This document shows positions 8,583 through 16,633 of a stretch of 64,000 nucleotides of DNA, piece by piece. The stretch's first letter is position 1. Every line of letters starts with the position of its first letter. Position numbers and translations under genes: made by a program. The DNA is taken from NCBI GenBank assembly GCA_947488905.1, contig CANLBJ010000001.1, positions 186,001-250,000 on the forward strand, given 5' to 3'. The notes beneath the pieces are model-generated. The model had not been told where the DNA came from, did no database searches, and saw only the letters and a program-made list of their open reading frames with translations. The stretch comes from Ulvibacter algarum (GTDB taxonomy: Bacteria; Bacteroidota; Bacteroidia; Flavobacteriales; Flavobacteriaceae).

Positions 8583-8922
8583 AGTAATCATAAGAGGCTT
8601 TATGTTACAGTGTAGAGAACTTCCATTTTACTATTTGTTCTATGAGGTAGTGCTAACCGTGATTACTCATACGGAATACCCCTCTACTTCTCCCTAAAAA
8701 CAAAACACTCTGTTGTTAAGCTTTTCGTCTTCGATTTCGGTTTCTACTGGTTCCTGAGTGGTTACGTTTTTTCTACAGAATTGTATAGAAGGGCGGTTTA
8801 ATAATCTCTAATAAAGCACAATTATTAATGCCTCTAAAATTTCCGAAGAAAAACGATAAAATCTACCAATGTGCTCATTGAGTTTACAAATGGTTCTTTT
8901 ATTATAACGTGTTAGTTATTTG
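8583..8922. other. Non-coding gap between divergent genes
   Basis: About 340 bp with no convincing reading frame. It holds one TTTCCGAAG motif (8840-8848) and short TTTCGATTTCGG-like runs, and the divergent promoters lie at its two ends. I see no tRNA or structured RNA. Confidence 0.5.
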
Positions 8923-8930
8923 TATCTTTG
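8923..8930 (+). promoter_or_regulatory. -7 promoter element of the bacilliredoxin gene
   Basis: TATCTTTG, an exact TAnnTTTG match, 33 nt before ATG 8964. No clear TTG box at -33. Confidence 0.6.
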
Positions 8931-8963
8931 TAGACTAAGAATTACAATTTAAAAGAAACGATT

Positions 8964-9374
8964 ATGTATCCAGCAGAATTAGTAAAACCAATGAGAGAAG
9001 ACTTGACTAACATCGGGTTTTCTGAACTACATACAGAACAAGACGTAAAAGACGCATTAAGCAAAGAAGGAACAACGCTAGTAGTTGTAAACTCTGTTTG
9101 TGGATGTGCGGCTGCAAATGCAAGACCAGGTGCTAGAATGTCTATACAAAATGCAAAATCTCCAGATCATTTAGTGACGGTATTTGCGGGTGTAGATCGT
9201 GAGGCAGTTGATGCTGCAAGAGCGGCTATGATTCCTTTTCCTCCTAGCTCACCATCAATGGCGTTATTTAAAAATGGCGAACTTGTACATATGCTAGAGC
9301 GTCACCACATAGAGGGTCGCGCTGCAGATATGATTGCAGAAAACTTAAAAGGAGCTTATAACGAGCACTGTTAG
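8964..9374 (+). CDS. Bacilliredoxin, BrxA/BrxB family
   Basis: 136-residue thioredoxin-fold protein of the YphP/YqiW family. The family hallmark CGC active site occurs at residues 46-48 in VNSVCGCAAANARP, and the ends MYPAELVKPMREDL and MLERHHIEGRAADMIAENL are strongly conserved in the family. Bacilliredoxins remove bacillithiol from S-bacillithiolated proteins after oxidative stress, so the gene suggests that this organism makes bacillithiol. It is a single-gene unit with its own promoter and terminator. Confidence 0.95.
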   Translation: MYPAELVKPMREDLTNIGFSELHTEQDVKDALSKEGTTLVVVNSVCGCAAANARPGARMSIQNAKSPDHLVTVFAGVDREAVDAARAAMIPFPPSSPSMALFKNGELVHMLERHHIEGRAADMIAENLKGAYNEHC

Positions 9375-9410
9375 GCTTAGGCTACGCTCAGCCTGCAGAA
9401 AATTTATTAA

Positions 9411-9451
9411 GATTAAAGCGGAATGATTTTCATTCCACTTTAATCTTTTTT
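9411..9451 (+). terminator. Rho-independent terminator after the bacilliredoxin gene
   Basis: GATTAAAGCGGAATG pairs with CATTCCACTTTAATC (one mismatch) around a TTTT loop and is followed by TTTTTT. The T run touches the upstream limit of the next reading frame. Confidence 0.8.
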
Positions 9452-9503
9452 GGTTGAAAAGCTTTTTTATCTTTACCATCATAACCATATATTACATCTT
9501 GAT

Positions 9504-10250
9504 TTGAAGCAATTTTTAAAAATACTATCTTATCCTTTTTCTGTGGTATTCTACCTATGTTTTGGGTTATCTATAGTCATTTTTCACGGCTTACAGTGGG
9601 TGGGTTTTAATGTCTTTGGGTATAAGGGACATAAAATGATGGTAGAAGGACTACAATGGTTTTTAATGCGTTGTCTCAATATTCTAGGCACACGACATTC
9701 ATTTACTATTACAGAAAAAATTCCTGAAAACGTGCCGCTTATCATTGTGAGCAATCACCAAAGTATGTGGGACATCCCTCCTATAATTTGGTATTTAAGA
9801 AAATACCATCCCAAGTTTATTTCTAAAAAAGAGCTAGGTAAAGGCATCCCTTCTATCTCTTATAATTTAAGACACGGCGGCTCTGTGCTTATTGACAGAA
9901 AAGACCCCTTACAAGCTACACAACAGATTGTTAAAATAGGGCAATATGCACAAAAGTATAACAGGAGTGTAGTTATTTATCCAGAAGGAACTAGAAGCCG
10001 TGATGGATATCCTAAACCCTGGAAAAAAAGAGGCTTGCAAACGCTTATTAAAGAAATGCCAGATGCATACTTGTTACCTGTAACAGTAAGTAATAGCTGG
10101 AAACTGCAGCGTTATGGTGCTTTTCCTATACCATTAGGCACTCACTTAAAGATTATCACTCATCCACTGCTCAAAGTATCTGACTATACACAAGATGAGC
10201 TCATCACTATGGCAGAAAAAACAGTAGTTAATAGTATTGTACATGACTAA
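9504..10250 (+). CDS. plsC: 1-acyl-sn-glycerol-3-phosphate acyltransferase (PlsC family)
   Basis: Membrane enzyme that transfers an acyl chain to lysophosphatidate to make phosphatidate. An N-terminal hydrophobic segment (LSYPFSVVFYLCFGLSIVIF) precedes the catalytic HX4D motif NHQSMWD (His near residue 85) and the acceptor-binding motif PEGTRSR (near 160). The frame is open back to a TTG at 9450, but that lies in the preceding terminator. TTG 9504 gives the start MKQFLKILSYPF, typical of the family, and there is no ATG that would retain the N-terminal helix. The product would be 248 residues. It overlaps the HD-hydrolase gene by 8 nt. Confidence 0.85.
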   Translation: MKQFLKILSYPFSVVFYLCFGLSIVIFHGLQWVGFNVFGYKGHKMMVEGLQWFLMRCLNILGTRHSFTITEKIPENVPLIIVSNHQSMWDIPPIIWYLRKYHPKFISKKELGKGIPSISYNLRHGGSVLIDRKDPLQATQQIVKIGQYAQKYNRSVVIYPEGTRSRDGYPKPWKKRGLQTLIKEMPDAYLLPVTVSNSWKLQRYGAFPIPLGTHLKIITHPLLKVSDYTQDELITMAEKTVVNSIVHD

Positions 10251-10923
10251 CACTCAAGATAGCCGTCTGCCCGAGACGCAGACAGTAATAAATAACACTA
10301 TCGCATACGTTAAAAAAACACTGGCAAATGCAGAAGGTGGGCACGATTGGTTTCATATAGAGCGAGTGTATAAAAATGCATTGCTAATTGCCCAAAGTGA
10401 AGAAGTAGATATTACCATTGTTGCTCTTGCAGCCTTATTGCACGACATTGCAGATTCTAAATTTAATGATGGTGATGATGCGATAGGGCCAAAAACAGCT
10501 GATACTTTTTTAAAGACACAGAACGTGTCTGAAGCTATAAAAAATCATGTGGTGCAGATTATAGCTAATGTTTCTTTTAAAGGCGGAAATGCCACTAAAA
10601 CTTTTCACTCAAAAGAACTTGAAGTTGTTCAAGATGCAGATAGACTTGACGCCATAGGCGCCATAGGTATTGCGCGCACCTTTAATTATGGTGGTTTTAA
10701 AGATCGTAAAATATATGACCCTAGCATTGAACCTCAACTTGACATGACACCAGAGGAGTATAAGGCATCAACAGCACCAACCGTTAATCATTTTTATGAA
10801 AAGCTCTTATTGCTTAAAGACAAAATGAACACAGTTACTGGAAAGAAAATTGCCCAAGAAAGACACCTTTTTATGGAGCAGTTTCTTGAGCAATTTCATG
10901 AAGAGTGGGAAGGCAAGAAATAG
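10243..10923 (+). CDS. HD-domain phosphohydrolase
   Basis: 226-residue soluble protein with the HD metal site spread as expected: H in GGHDWFHIERV, the HD pair in ALLHDIADSKF (about residues 63-73) and the distal D in VVQDADRLDAIGAIGIARTF. The layout resembles the YpgQ/YedJ group, which hydrolyses nucleotide substrates; the actual substrate cannot be read from sequence. ATG 10243 overlaps the stop of plsC by 8 nt, so the two are probably co-translated. Confidence 0.88.
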   Translation: MTNTQDSRLPETQTVINNTIAYVKKTLANAEGGHDWFHIERVYKNALLIAQSEEVDITIVALAALLHDIADSKFNDGDDAIGPKTADTFLKTQNVSEAIKNHVVQIIANVSFKGGNATKTFHSKELEVVQDADRLDAIGAIGIARTFNYGGFKDRKIYDPSIEPQLDMTPEEYKASTAPTVNHFYEKLLLLKDKMNTVTGKKIAQERHLFMEQFLEQFHEEWEGKK

Positions 10924-10930
10924 CATTAAT

Positions 10931-10970
10931 AAAAAAAGCAACGGAACTCAAAGAGTTACACTGCCTTTTT
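10931..10970. terminator. Possible bidirectional terminator
   Basis: AAAAAAAGCA-ACGG-AACTC and GAGTT-ACAC-TGCCTTTTT form an interrupted hairpin with A and T arms between the convergent HD-hydrolase and TraB/GumN genes. The stem is imperfect. Confidence 0.4.
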
Positions 10971-10987
10971 ATTGTGAAATTTGTACT

Positions 10988-11851
10988 TTATTCTGTGATT
11001 GGAGTAACAGTATAACCTGCTTCTTTAAGTAGTTTGATTACCCCTTGCTCTCCCCCTAAGTGACCTGAACCTACGGCATAAAAAACTTCTTTATCTTTTG
11101 AGTATGTTCCTATTTTTGGAATCCAGTTTTGATTACGTTCATCTAAAACCTTTACTTGCATTTTTGGGTCATATTCAAAGTACTCATTTAAACCTGTGTA
11201 CAAAGCTTCAATATCTTCTGTTTTATAAATGGCTATCATATCATTAAAAAAGCTGTCAATACCGCCATCTTCTGTCAGCATTTTTATCACATCATCTATT
11301 TGTTCTTCATAAGACTGCCCATCAAACATTGCCATCTGAAACGCTACTGTCTCAAGACCTTTTATTTCTTTTTCTTGTTCTTTTGCCATCCCTACAAAAG
11401 TACCCTCATAGCTTGCCATATTTTGCCCTAAATGAGCCATCATTGCCATTGAAGAAATAATAAAAGGTTTCATTTTATTTAATCCAGCCATGCCAATGCC
11501 CATTTTTGCAGTAAAGTATTCATCTAAAATTTTGTACTCTTCTACTGTCATATGGTCTTTTAATGAATCTTCGCCAGCAATCATAGAAACCCCCATCATT
11601 TCTGATTGCATATTTGGATCGTCCATATCTAGTTCTAGTACAATGAGCTCACTTTTATCAAAGGCTGTTTTAACTTTGTCTTTGAGCACAAAATCTTCTT
11701 TTGGCATCATATGAAAAGTACCAAAAACATAAGCTGTTTTAATTCCGTTTCCTTCTACTTTATAAAGTAGTGTGTTTTCTTGTGCTTGTAGATTTAATAT
11801 TGATAATAAGCAGATTACTGCTGTTGCGAGTATTGATTTTAAAGTTTTCAT
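10988..11851 (-). CDS. TraB/GumN family protein (putative secreted metallohydrolase)
   Basis: 287-residue protein with a type I signal peptide (MKTLKSILATAVICLLSILNLQAQ). The family motifs are present: YVFGTFHMMP (GTxH) near residue 45, LELDMDD near 80, and YAVGSGHLGGEQGVIKLLKEAGY (GxGHLxG, in parts) at the C-terminus. TraB/GumN proteins resemble the Tiki metalloprotease fold; the bacterial substrates are mostly unknown. It is downstream of the chain of tiny membrane-protein genes on the same strand and might share their transcript. Confidence 0.88.
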   Translation of the reverse strand: MKTLKSILATAVICLLSILNLQAQENTLLYKVEGNGIKTAYVFGTFHMMPKEDFVLKDKVKTAFDKSELIVLELDMDDPNMQSEMMGVSMIAGEDSLKDHMTVEEYKILDEYFTAKMGIGMAGLNKMKPFIISSMAMMAHLGQNMASYEGTFVGMAKEQEKEIKGLETVAFQMAMFDGQSYEEQIDDVIKMLTEDGGIDSFFNDMIAIYKTEDIEALYTGLNEYFEYDPKMQVKVLDERNQNWIPKIGTYSKDKEVFYAVGSGHLGGEQGVIKLLKEAGYTVTPITE

Positions 11852-11888
11852 ATCTATATAATTTAGTGTTTTAATAATGATTTTAGGA

Positions 11889-11942
11889 CTACCCTAATAA
11901 AGAAATAGTGATTGCGATTAAAAAGTTGATGATAGTGGTCAT
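11889..11942 (-). CDS. Possible 17-residue hydrophobic peptide
   Basis: Very short frame, MTTIINFLIAITISLLG, read by hand. It is hydrophobic and follows the 31-residue gene by 13 nt in the chain of tiny membrane-protein genes. Its length makes it weak; it could be chance. Confidence 0.25.
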   Translation of the reverse strand: MTTIINFLIAITISLLG

Positions 11943-11955
11943 AGTAGTTGTTTTT

Positions 11956-12051
11956 TTAGATTAGTTTTATTAATAAGTAAATAGATATCCCAGCGATAAT
12001 GCCAATACCAAACTTGATAAGTTGTATACGCTGTGTTGTTTTAGTTTTCAT
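11956..12051 (-). CDS. Tiny membrane protein, 31 residues
   Basis: Hand-read frame beginning MKTKTTQRIQLIKFG and ending IYLLIKLI: a basic N-terminus and one transmembrane helix. The start lies one base after the stop of the gene before it, and the N-terminus MKTKT resembles those of its neighbours. No family is recognised. The support is the regular chain of same-strand, overlapping or abutting frames with similar starts. Confidence 0.5.
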   Translation of the reverse strand: MKTKTTQRIQLIKFGIGIIAGISIYLLIKLI

Positions 12052-12052
12052 A

Positions 12053-12157
12053 TTAGTGAAAGTTTAAATGAATATATTCTGTAATAAACACATAGCTTAA
12101 TATTGTCAATGCAACTAACCAGCTTGTGGTTGCTTTAGTTTTAGTTTTCTTTTTCAT
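12053..12157 (-). CDS. Tiny membrane protein, 34 residues
   Basis: Hand-read frame beginning MKKKTKTKATTSWLVALT and ending YIHLNFH: a basic N-terminus and a single predicted transmembrane helix. It overlaps the 3' end of the preceding gene by 17 nt in another frame, which suggests translational coupling. No family recognised. Confidence 0.5.
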   Translation of the reverse strand: MKKKTKTKATTSWLVALTILSYVFITEYIHLNFH

Positions 12158-12299
12158 AAGATTGGTCTTTAACAAGCTCAATGTCTGATGTGTTGGTTGT
12201 TTTATTTTTTGTCAATTTTCCGAAGCCGTACCCCACACATAGTCCAAAAATTAGGCTTAAGGTTAACTTTAAAATGATTTTTTTGGTTTTAGTTTTCAT
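12141..12299 (-). CDS. Small membrane protein, 52 residues
   Basis: Hand-read frame beginning MKTKTKKIILKLTLSLIFG and ending DQSYEKEN. One transmembrane helix (about 8-28) with a GxxxGxGFG pattern, then a short polar tail. It overlaps the 70-residue gene upstream by 11 nt and the 34-residue gene downstream by 17 nt. The coding sequence contains a TTTCCGAAG motif (12217-12225). No family recognised. Confidence 0.55.
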   Translation of the reverse strand: MKTKTKKIILKLTLSLIFGLCVGYGFGKLTKNKTTNTSDIELVKDQSYEKEN

Positions 12300-12501
12300 T
12301 GTTTTCTAGGTTTTTATTAATAGATATCTGACTTGCAAAAACACCATATAGAGCTACTATTGCAATAAGAATCCAGAATCTAATTGTGATTGTATTTAAT
12401 GTTTTAATAGAAAGATTTTCTATAATCAAGTCTACCTCTGTAAATGTTAGTGCTAATACAAGAATTGCGACTACGAGAAATTTTATATAAGATGATTTCA
12501 T
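12289..12501 (-). CDS. Small two-helix membrane protein, 70 residues
   Basis: Product MKSSYIKFLVVAILVLALTF... with two predicted transmembrane helices (about residues 6-28 and 42-60) and a polar C-terminus NKNLENNEN. It follows the 139-residue gene by 35 nt and overlaps the next small gene by 11 nt. No family is recognised; it appears to be part of a set of small envelope proteins expressed together. Confidence 0.65.
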   Translation of the reverse strand: MKSSYIKFLVVAILVLALTFTEVDLIIENLSIKTLNTITIRFWILIAIVALYGVFASQISINKNLENNEN

Positions 12502-12536
12502 AATAAGTGGTTTTTAAAAGTGAATGTAATTTGCGG

Positions 12537-12956
12537 TTATTGAATCTTTCCATTTTTAACGAGTATGCTTTCTGTAAACTCATCGTTTATAAAATCTAGA
12601 TGGACTACATCAATATCTTTATACCCCTCAACGGTATTAACTAGAGTAGAATTAAGCTTTGTTGCAGTATCACTTATAGATGATTGAAGTTTGCATCCTG
12701 TAAGCTCAAACGTCGTGCTCTCGTTAGAAATTCCGTCCTCTTTGTTAACCTGTATCCCAAATGCCGAAATCCCCACATTAACATCATCGCAATCGCAATT
12801 TGCCTTTATGGTTTTTACCACATTACCATTGGTCCCTGTGTGAGACTTATAGCCAGAATACATACCCATACAAAATGGAACGGCAACTATAAGTCCTAAT
12901 CCTAATAATGTTGCTTTTAATATTGTGCTTGTTTTAATTTGCTTTTTAGTTTTCAT
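12537..12956 (-). CDS. Membrane-anchored protein of unknown function, 139 residues
   Basis: Starts MKTKKQIKTSTILKATLLG and has one transmembrane helix (about 14-33) followed by a periplasmic or external domain with a CDCDD motif, DGISNESTTFELTGCKLQ, and a C-terminal HLDFINDEFTESILVKNG. I do not recognise the domain. It is the first and largest member of the small-gene chain that ends near 11889. The shared MKTK N-terminus suggests that the smaller members may be related to it or to one another by duplication. Confidence 0.7.
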   Translation of the reverse strand: MKTKKQIKTSTILKATLLGLGLIVAVPFCMGMYSGYKSHTGTNGNVVKTIKANCDCDDVNVGISAFGIQVNKEDGISNESTTFELTGCKLQSSISDTATKLNSTLVNTVEGYKDIDVVHLDFINDEFTESILVKNGKIQ

Positions 12957-13350
12957 AATAAGTAGTTTTATATTCCCGATTCATTTCGGAGTTATTGTTT
13001 CGTTTTGATAGTACAAACATCTGGCATTAAAACACCTTAATAAAGAGAAGCCCACCCAATTTTAGAAAAATAGGGTAGGCTTAAAATCTTGTTACGCGTT
13101 TAATTTAAAGGGATAAGAGGTTTTCTTCGGAAATTTTAACGACTTAAAAATCAGCAACCCTAAATTTATAAATTTGGGGTTAAAAGAAGTTTTTTAATGA
13201 TTATTTGACATTTCCGAAGTCTAAAAAAGAGCAGTTATATTAAGGAAAATCTCCTTAATATCGTAGCAAATGCAGTTGTAGTATTTATTGAATTTTGATT
13301 GTGCGCAGTCTCACAATGGGACGTTTAATACAGAGAATTGCAAACCACCT
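12957..13350. other. Non-coding gap with hairpins and two TTTCCGAAG motifs
   Basis: About 390 bp without a credible gene. It contains a hairpin GCCCACCC/GGGTAGGC at about 13049-13081, another at 13156-13181, and copies of the TTTCCGAAG motif at 13125-13133 and 13211-13219. Confidence 0.5.
13156..13181 (-). terminator. Probable terminator of the TPR-AraC gene
   Basis: AACCCTAAATTT and AAATTTGGGGTT form a 12-bp hairpin with a 2-nt loop (one mismatch). A modest T run follows on the minus strand about 6 nt later. Confidence 0.45.
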
Positions 13351-15066
13351 TTACGTGACGTTTTTAATATTCTTGATATAAAAAGAAGGATTAAGCCCCG
13401 TGTCTTTCTTGAAGTATTTTGTAAAACTATCTGCACTTTTATAGCCCACTTCTTCTGCGATAGCTTGTATAGAAAATGACCTAAAAAACACATCATTTTT
13501 TAATCGTACAATTGTATAATTAATACGAAGATCATTAATATAGGTATTGAAGTTTTTACCGTAATGTGAGTTAATTACTTTAGAAAGGTAAGAGGTATTT
13601 GTATTAATCTTTTTTGCCACATTATAAGAGTTGCAGTCTTGTTTTAAAAAGTATTCTTTTTGTTCTAGTTTTTTAAGACCGTCAAGTATTTGTTGCGTAA
13701 CCTCATTTGAGACATCGCTTGTAGCCTTTTCTTCTAGCACCTCATCTTTGGTGTCAATAATTTCTGAAGGTGTCTTAGCAGCTTTTATTTTTGTGAGTAG
13801 TGCTTCAAATTTTAATTCGTCAGCTTTTTTGGTTCTATAGAATTTCAGAAGTAAAAACAAAAGTGTGAGTATAATTATAGAACCTCCCAAGAGAAGGTAA
13901 TTTAAATAAGATTGCTTTTCTTCTCTCTCTGCTTTAACTTTTTCAATTTCATTATTAAACTGTTCGCGTTCTTTTTCTCTTAAAGAAGTAGAAACATCTG
14001 TAGTTATTTTTGAATATTCTTTTTCGGTATTAAAATATTTTTCAAAATAGTAATTTGCTTTTTCAAAATCTCCCGTTTGAGTAAGAGCATCTGCTAAGTT
14101 TTTATAATAATCTCGCATATACCCCTCTTCTTCTGGAGAGACTTGATAGTCCCTTAAACCTTGCAGAAATTTTCTAGCTGCCTCATCATAATTTTTTTCT
14201 TTAAGAGCTATAGACCCATACCTGCTCGCCATTCTAAGAGGCACTAATGCGCCCTCAAAACCTGAGCAGTATTTCTCTGCTTCTACTAGATTCTTTCTGG
14301 CCATATCATATTTATCTTCTTCTAGTGCAATGTCATATTGACTTAGATAATACTTACGCATATAACAGCTATCCTTGTCTTTTTTAAACTCTTTAATTAA
14401 GGCAGAATAATACTTGGCAGAATCTAGTTGATTCAGTTTTGTATAAATATTAGATAGATTATAATTAACAGTGCTTATAGCTTGATACTTTAATGAATCT
14501 GTGTAGATAGAGTCTACCGGTTTATCTGTAATAACTTGAAGTGTTGTTTTTTCTATTTTTAAAGCCTCCTTATAGTCATTGTTTACCCTATAAACATAAG
14601 ACAAACTACTTAGCGCAGCTCGTTCTCCTATTTCATCATTCTCGTTTTCTGCAGTTTTTAAAGATAGGTTGTAGTACCTTATTGCTTCTTTAAGATTAGG
14701 CAAACTCATTTGTATATGGCCTGCTAGATTATAAGATTGCGCTACGTAATTAGGAAGGTTATTCTCTTGTGCAAAAGCAAGTAGTTTTTCATACTGATCA
14801 TTTGCTTTTTTAAAATCTCTATGGCTAAAATGTGTGTATGCGATAGCTGCCATACCTTGCCATTCTTTTTCTTTATCCTTTTCTCTCTTCCCTTTTAAAA
14901 TATAGGCACCAGAAGCACTAAGGGCTTTTGACAGGTCTGAAGTCATATATTTGTTAATAGAATCTTCTATAGCATCAAAAGATTGTTGTGATAATTGCTC
15001 TTCTGTCTGTGATAAAGAAACATTTATAGCAGCAAAACTTAAAAAAAGAAGAATGTAATATCTCAT
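13351..15066 (-). CDS. TPR-sensor transcriptional regulator with AraC-type DNA-binding domain
   Basis: 571-residue membrane-spanning regulator of a type common in Bacteroidota. Signal peptide (MRYYILLFLSFAAINVSLS), a periplasmic TPR region (about 30-370, e.g. YVAQSYNLAGHIQMSL), one transmembrane helix near 385-408 (YLNYLLLGGSIIILTLLFLL), a linker, and a C-terminal AraC helix-turn-helix pair at about 465-565 (NTNTSYLSKVINSHYG and FSIQAIAEEVGYKSADSFTKYFKK). It probably senses an envelope signal and controls genes directly. It is upstream of, and parallel to, the chain of small membrane-protein genes, which are candidate targets. Confidence 0.92.
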   Translation of the reverse strand: MRYYILLFLSFAAINVSLSQTEEQLSQQSFDAIEDSINKYMTSDLSKALSASGAYILKGKREKDKEKEWQGMAAIAYTHFSHRDFKKANDQYEKLLAFAQENNLPNYVAQSYNLAGHIQMSLPNLKEAIRYYNLSLKTAENENDEIGERAALSSLSYVYRVNNDYKEALKIEKTTLQVITDKPVDSIYTDSLKYQAISTVNYNLSNIYTKLNQLDSAKYYSALIKEFKKDKDSCYMRKYYLSQYDIALEEDKYDMARKNLVEAEKYCSGFEGALVPLRMASRYGSIALKEKNYDEAARKFLQGLRDYQVSPEEEGYMRDYYKNLADALTQTGDFEKANYYFEKYFNTEKEYSKITTDVSTSLREKEREQFNNEIEKVKAEREEKQSYLNYLLLGGSIIILTLLFLLLKFYRTKKADELKFEALLTKIKAAKTPSEIIDTKDEVLEEKATSDVSNEVTQQILDGLKKLEQKEYFLKQDCNSYNVAKKINTNTSYLSKVINSHYGKNFNTYINDLRINYTIVRLKNDVFFRSFSIQAIAEEVGYKSADSFTKYFKKDTGLNPSFYIKNIKNVT

Positions 15067-15176
15067 AATTGATGAGTATTAAAAAATAAAAAATGTTACG
15101 TTAAATGCACTGAATAACATAAAGATAAATAAGAATTTATAGTTGGCTTTTTGTGAATCATCATTAATGATAATTA

Positions 15177-15794
15177 CTAACTATGACTTTTGCTTTTGTG
15201 ATTAAAGTACCATTTTCCTAATTGCTGAAATACAAAAATAAGTGGGATTAAAAATTTGTCATATGGGCTAATGAAAAATGAAAGTACCATTAATATAGCC
15301 CAAAAAAGAACAGCTAACCATCCTCTAAACAATAAATAAGATGCGTCATATTTTGCTATTTGTAGTTTTGCTCTTTTTAAAACAATAATTAATTGAGTCA
15401 ACATCGTCAACCCTAAGAATACAAGATTACCACAATAAAATGTAAAAGGACCAACATAATCAAACCCTTGTACAAAAAAACCTGTAGAAAATGGCAATAA
15501 TGCCACAGATAGGAGCATTAAGGTGTTTATAGTAAACATCTTATTATCAAAATTTTGAATATAACGAGAGTAGATTAAATAAAACTTCCAGTATAGCGCA
15601 ATCACCATAAAGCTTATAAAAAAACCTATAAACTCAGGATACAAATATTGAAATGTTAGCTCAATACCTCTTTCTTTTAAAGAAGAAAATGTAGGTATGC
15701 TAATCTCTAAAACCAGTAAAGTAATGGCAATAGAAAACACAGCATCTGTAAAACTAAAAATTCGTTCTTTTTGAAAAGTATAATGTTTGAGCAT
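15177..15794 (-). CDS. TMEM175-family potassium channel protein
   Basis: 205-residue membrane protein. The family signature R-x3-FSDAVF-x-IAITLLVLEI is visible as RIFSFTDAVFSIAITLLVLEI in the first helix (read in parts), with about six transmembrane helices overall. Prokaryotic TMEM175 proteins (DUF1211) are K+-conducting channels lacking the usual TVGYG filter; the hydrophobic first helix lines the pore. It lies 12 bp after the enoyl-CoA hydratase gene on the same strand. Confidence 0.85.
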   Translation of the reverse strand: MLKHYTFQKERIFSFTDAVFSIAITLLVLEISIPTFSSLKERGIELTFQYLYPEFIGFFISFMVIALYWKFYLIYSRYIQNFDNKMFTINTLMLLSVALLPFSTGFFVQGFDYVGPFTFYCGNLVFLGLTMLTQLIIVLKRAKLQIAKYDASYLLFRGWLAVLFWAILMVLSFFISPYDKFLIPLIFVFQQLGKWYFNHKSKSHS

Positions 15795-15806
15795 CCGTAA
15801 AGCTAG

Positions 15807-16589
15807 TTATTTTCCCGGAAAATCAGCCTTTCTTTTATTTAAAAATGCTTGAGTACCTTCTTTAAAATCCTCAGTACCAAAACAGTTTCCAAATTGTTTA
15901 ATCTCTGCCTTAAAGCCATCTACGCCAGTTTCAAAACCTGCGTTTATTGCAGAAATAGCAGCACTAATTGCTACAGGCGAATTACGCATTATTTTACTTG
16001 CTATTTTTTCTGCTAAAGGTATTAACTCCTCCTGTGTAGTTACATGATTTACTAAGCCACATTCTAGTGCCTTGTTTGCATCTATCATACCTGCTGTCAT
16101 AATTAACTCCATGGCACGACCTTTACCTACTAATTGTGGCAAACGCTGCGTACCTCCGTACCCAGGAATAACCCCTAGAGAAACTTCTGGTAATCCCATT
16201 TTTGCATTGTCGCTGGCTACTCTAAAATGTGCTGCCATTGCTAACTCAAGACCTCCACCTAATGCAAAACCATTTACGGCTGCAATTACAGGTGTGCTTA
16301 AATTTGCAACAAAATCAAACAATAACGCTTGTCCTTGCGCTGCAAGTTTACCTCCTTCTTCTTCACTAAAATCTGCAAACTCACTAATGTCTGCGCCGGC
16401 TACAAATGCTTTCTCACCACTTCCTGTTATCACAATTACCTTTACATCATTATCATCATCTGCTGCTTTAAAGGCTTCATGCAACTCATGAATAGTTGCG
16501 CTATTTAAAGCGTTTAACTTAGAAGGTCTGTTAATTGTGATTGTTGCAATTCCGTTTGCAGTATCGCTAAGAATGTTTGTATAGCTCAT
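15807..16589 (-). CDS. Enoyl-CoA hydratase/isomerase family protein
   Basis: 260-residue crotonase-fold enzyme of fatty-acid or amino-acid beta-oxidation. The CoA oxyanion-hole segments EKAFVAGADISEF (near 58-70) and NGFALGGGLELAMA (near 105-118) are intact. Both catalytic glutamates of true hydratases are present, one in GGGLELA and one in LPEVSLGVIPGYGGTQRL, so (3S)-hydroxyacyl-CoA formation is likely. The nearest type is the short-chain crotonase. Start ATG 16589. Confidence 0.94.
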   Translation of the reverse strand: MSYTNILSDTANGIATITINRPSKLNALNSATIHELHEAFKAADDDNDVKVIVITGSGEKAFVAGADISEFADFSEEEGGKLAAQGQALLFDFVANLSTPVIAAVNGFALGGGLELAMAAHFRVASDNAKMGLPEVSLGVIPGYGGTQRLPQLVGKGRAMELIMTAGMIDANKALECGLVNHVTTQEELIPLAEKIASKIMRNSPVAISAAISAINAGFETGVDGFKAEIKQFGNCFGTEDFKEGTQAFLNKRKADFPGK

Positions 16590-16633
16590 GGGTGGTTTCT
16601 ATTTAATTATTTATTGTAAAAATAAACATTTGA

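Noticed and set aside
13311-13496. 61-codon minus-strand frame within the TPR-AraC region
   Set aside because: A shadow of the AraC domain in another frame.
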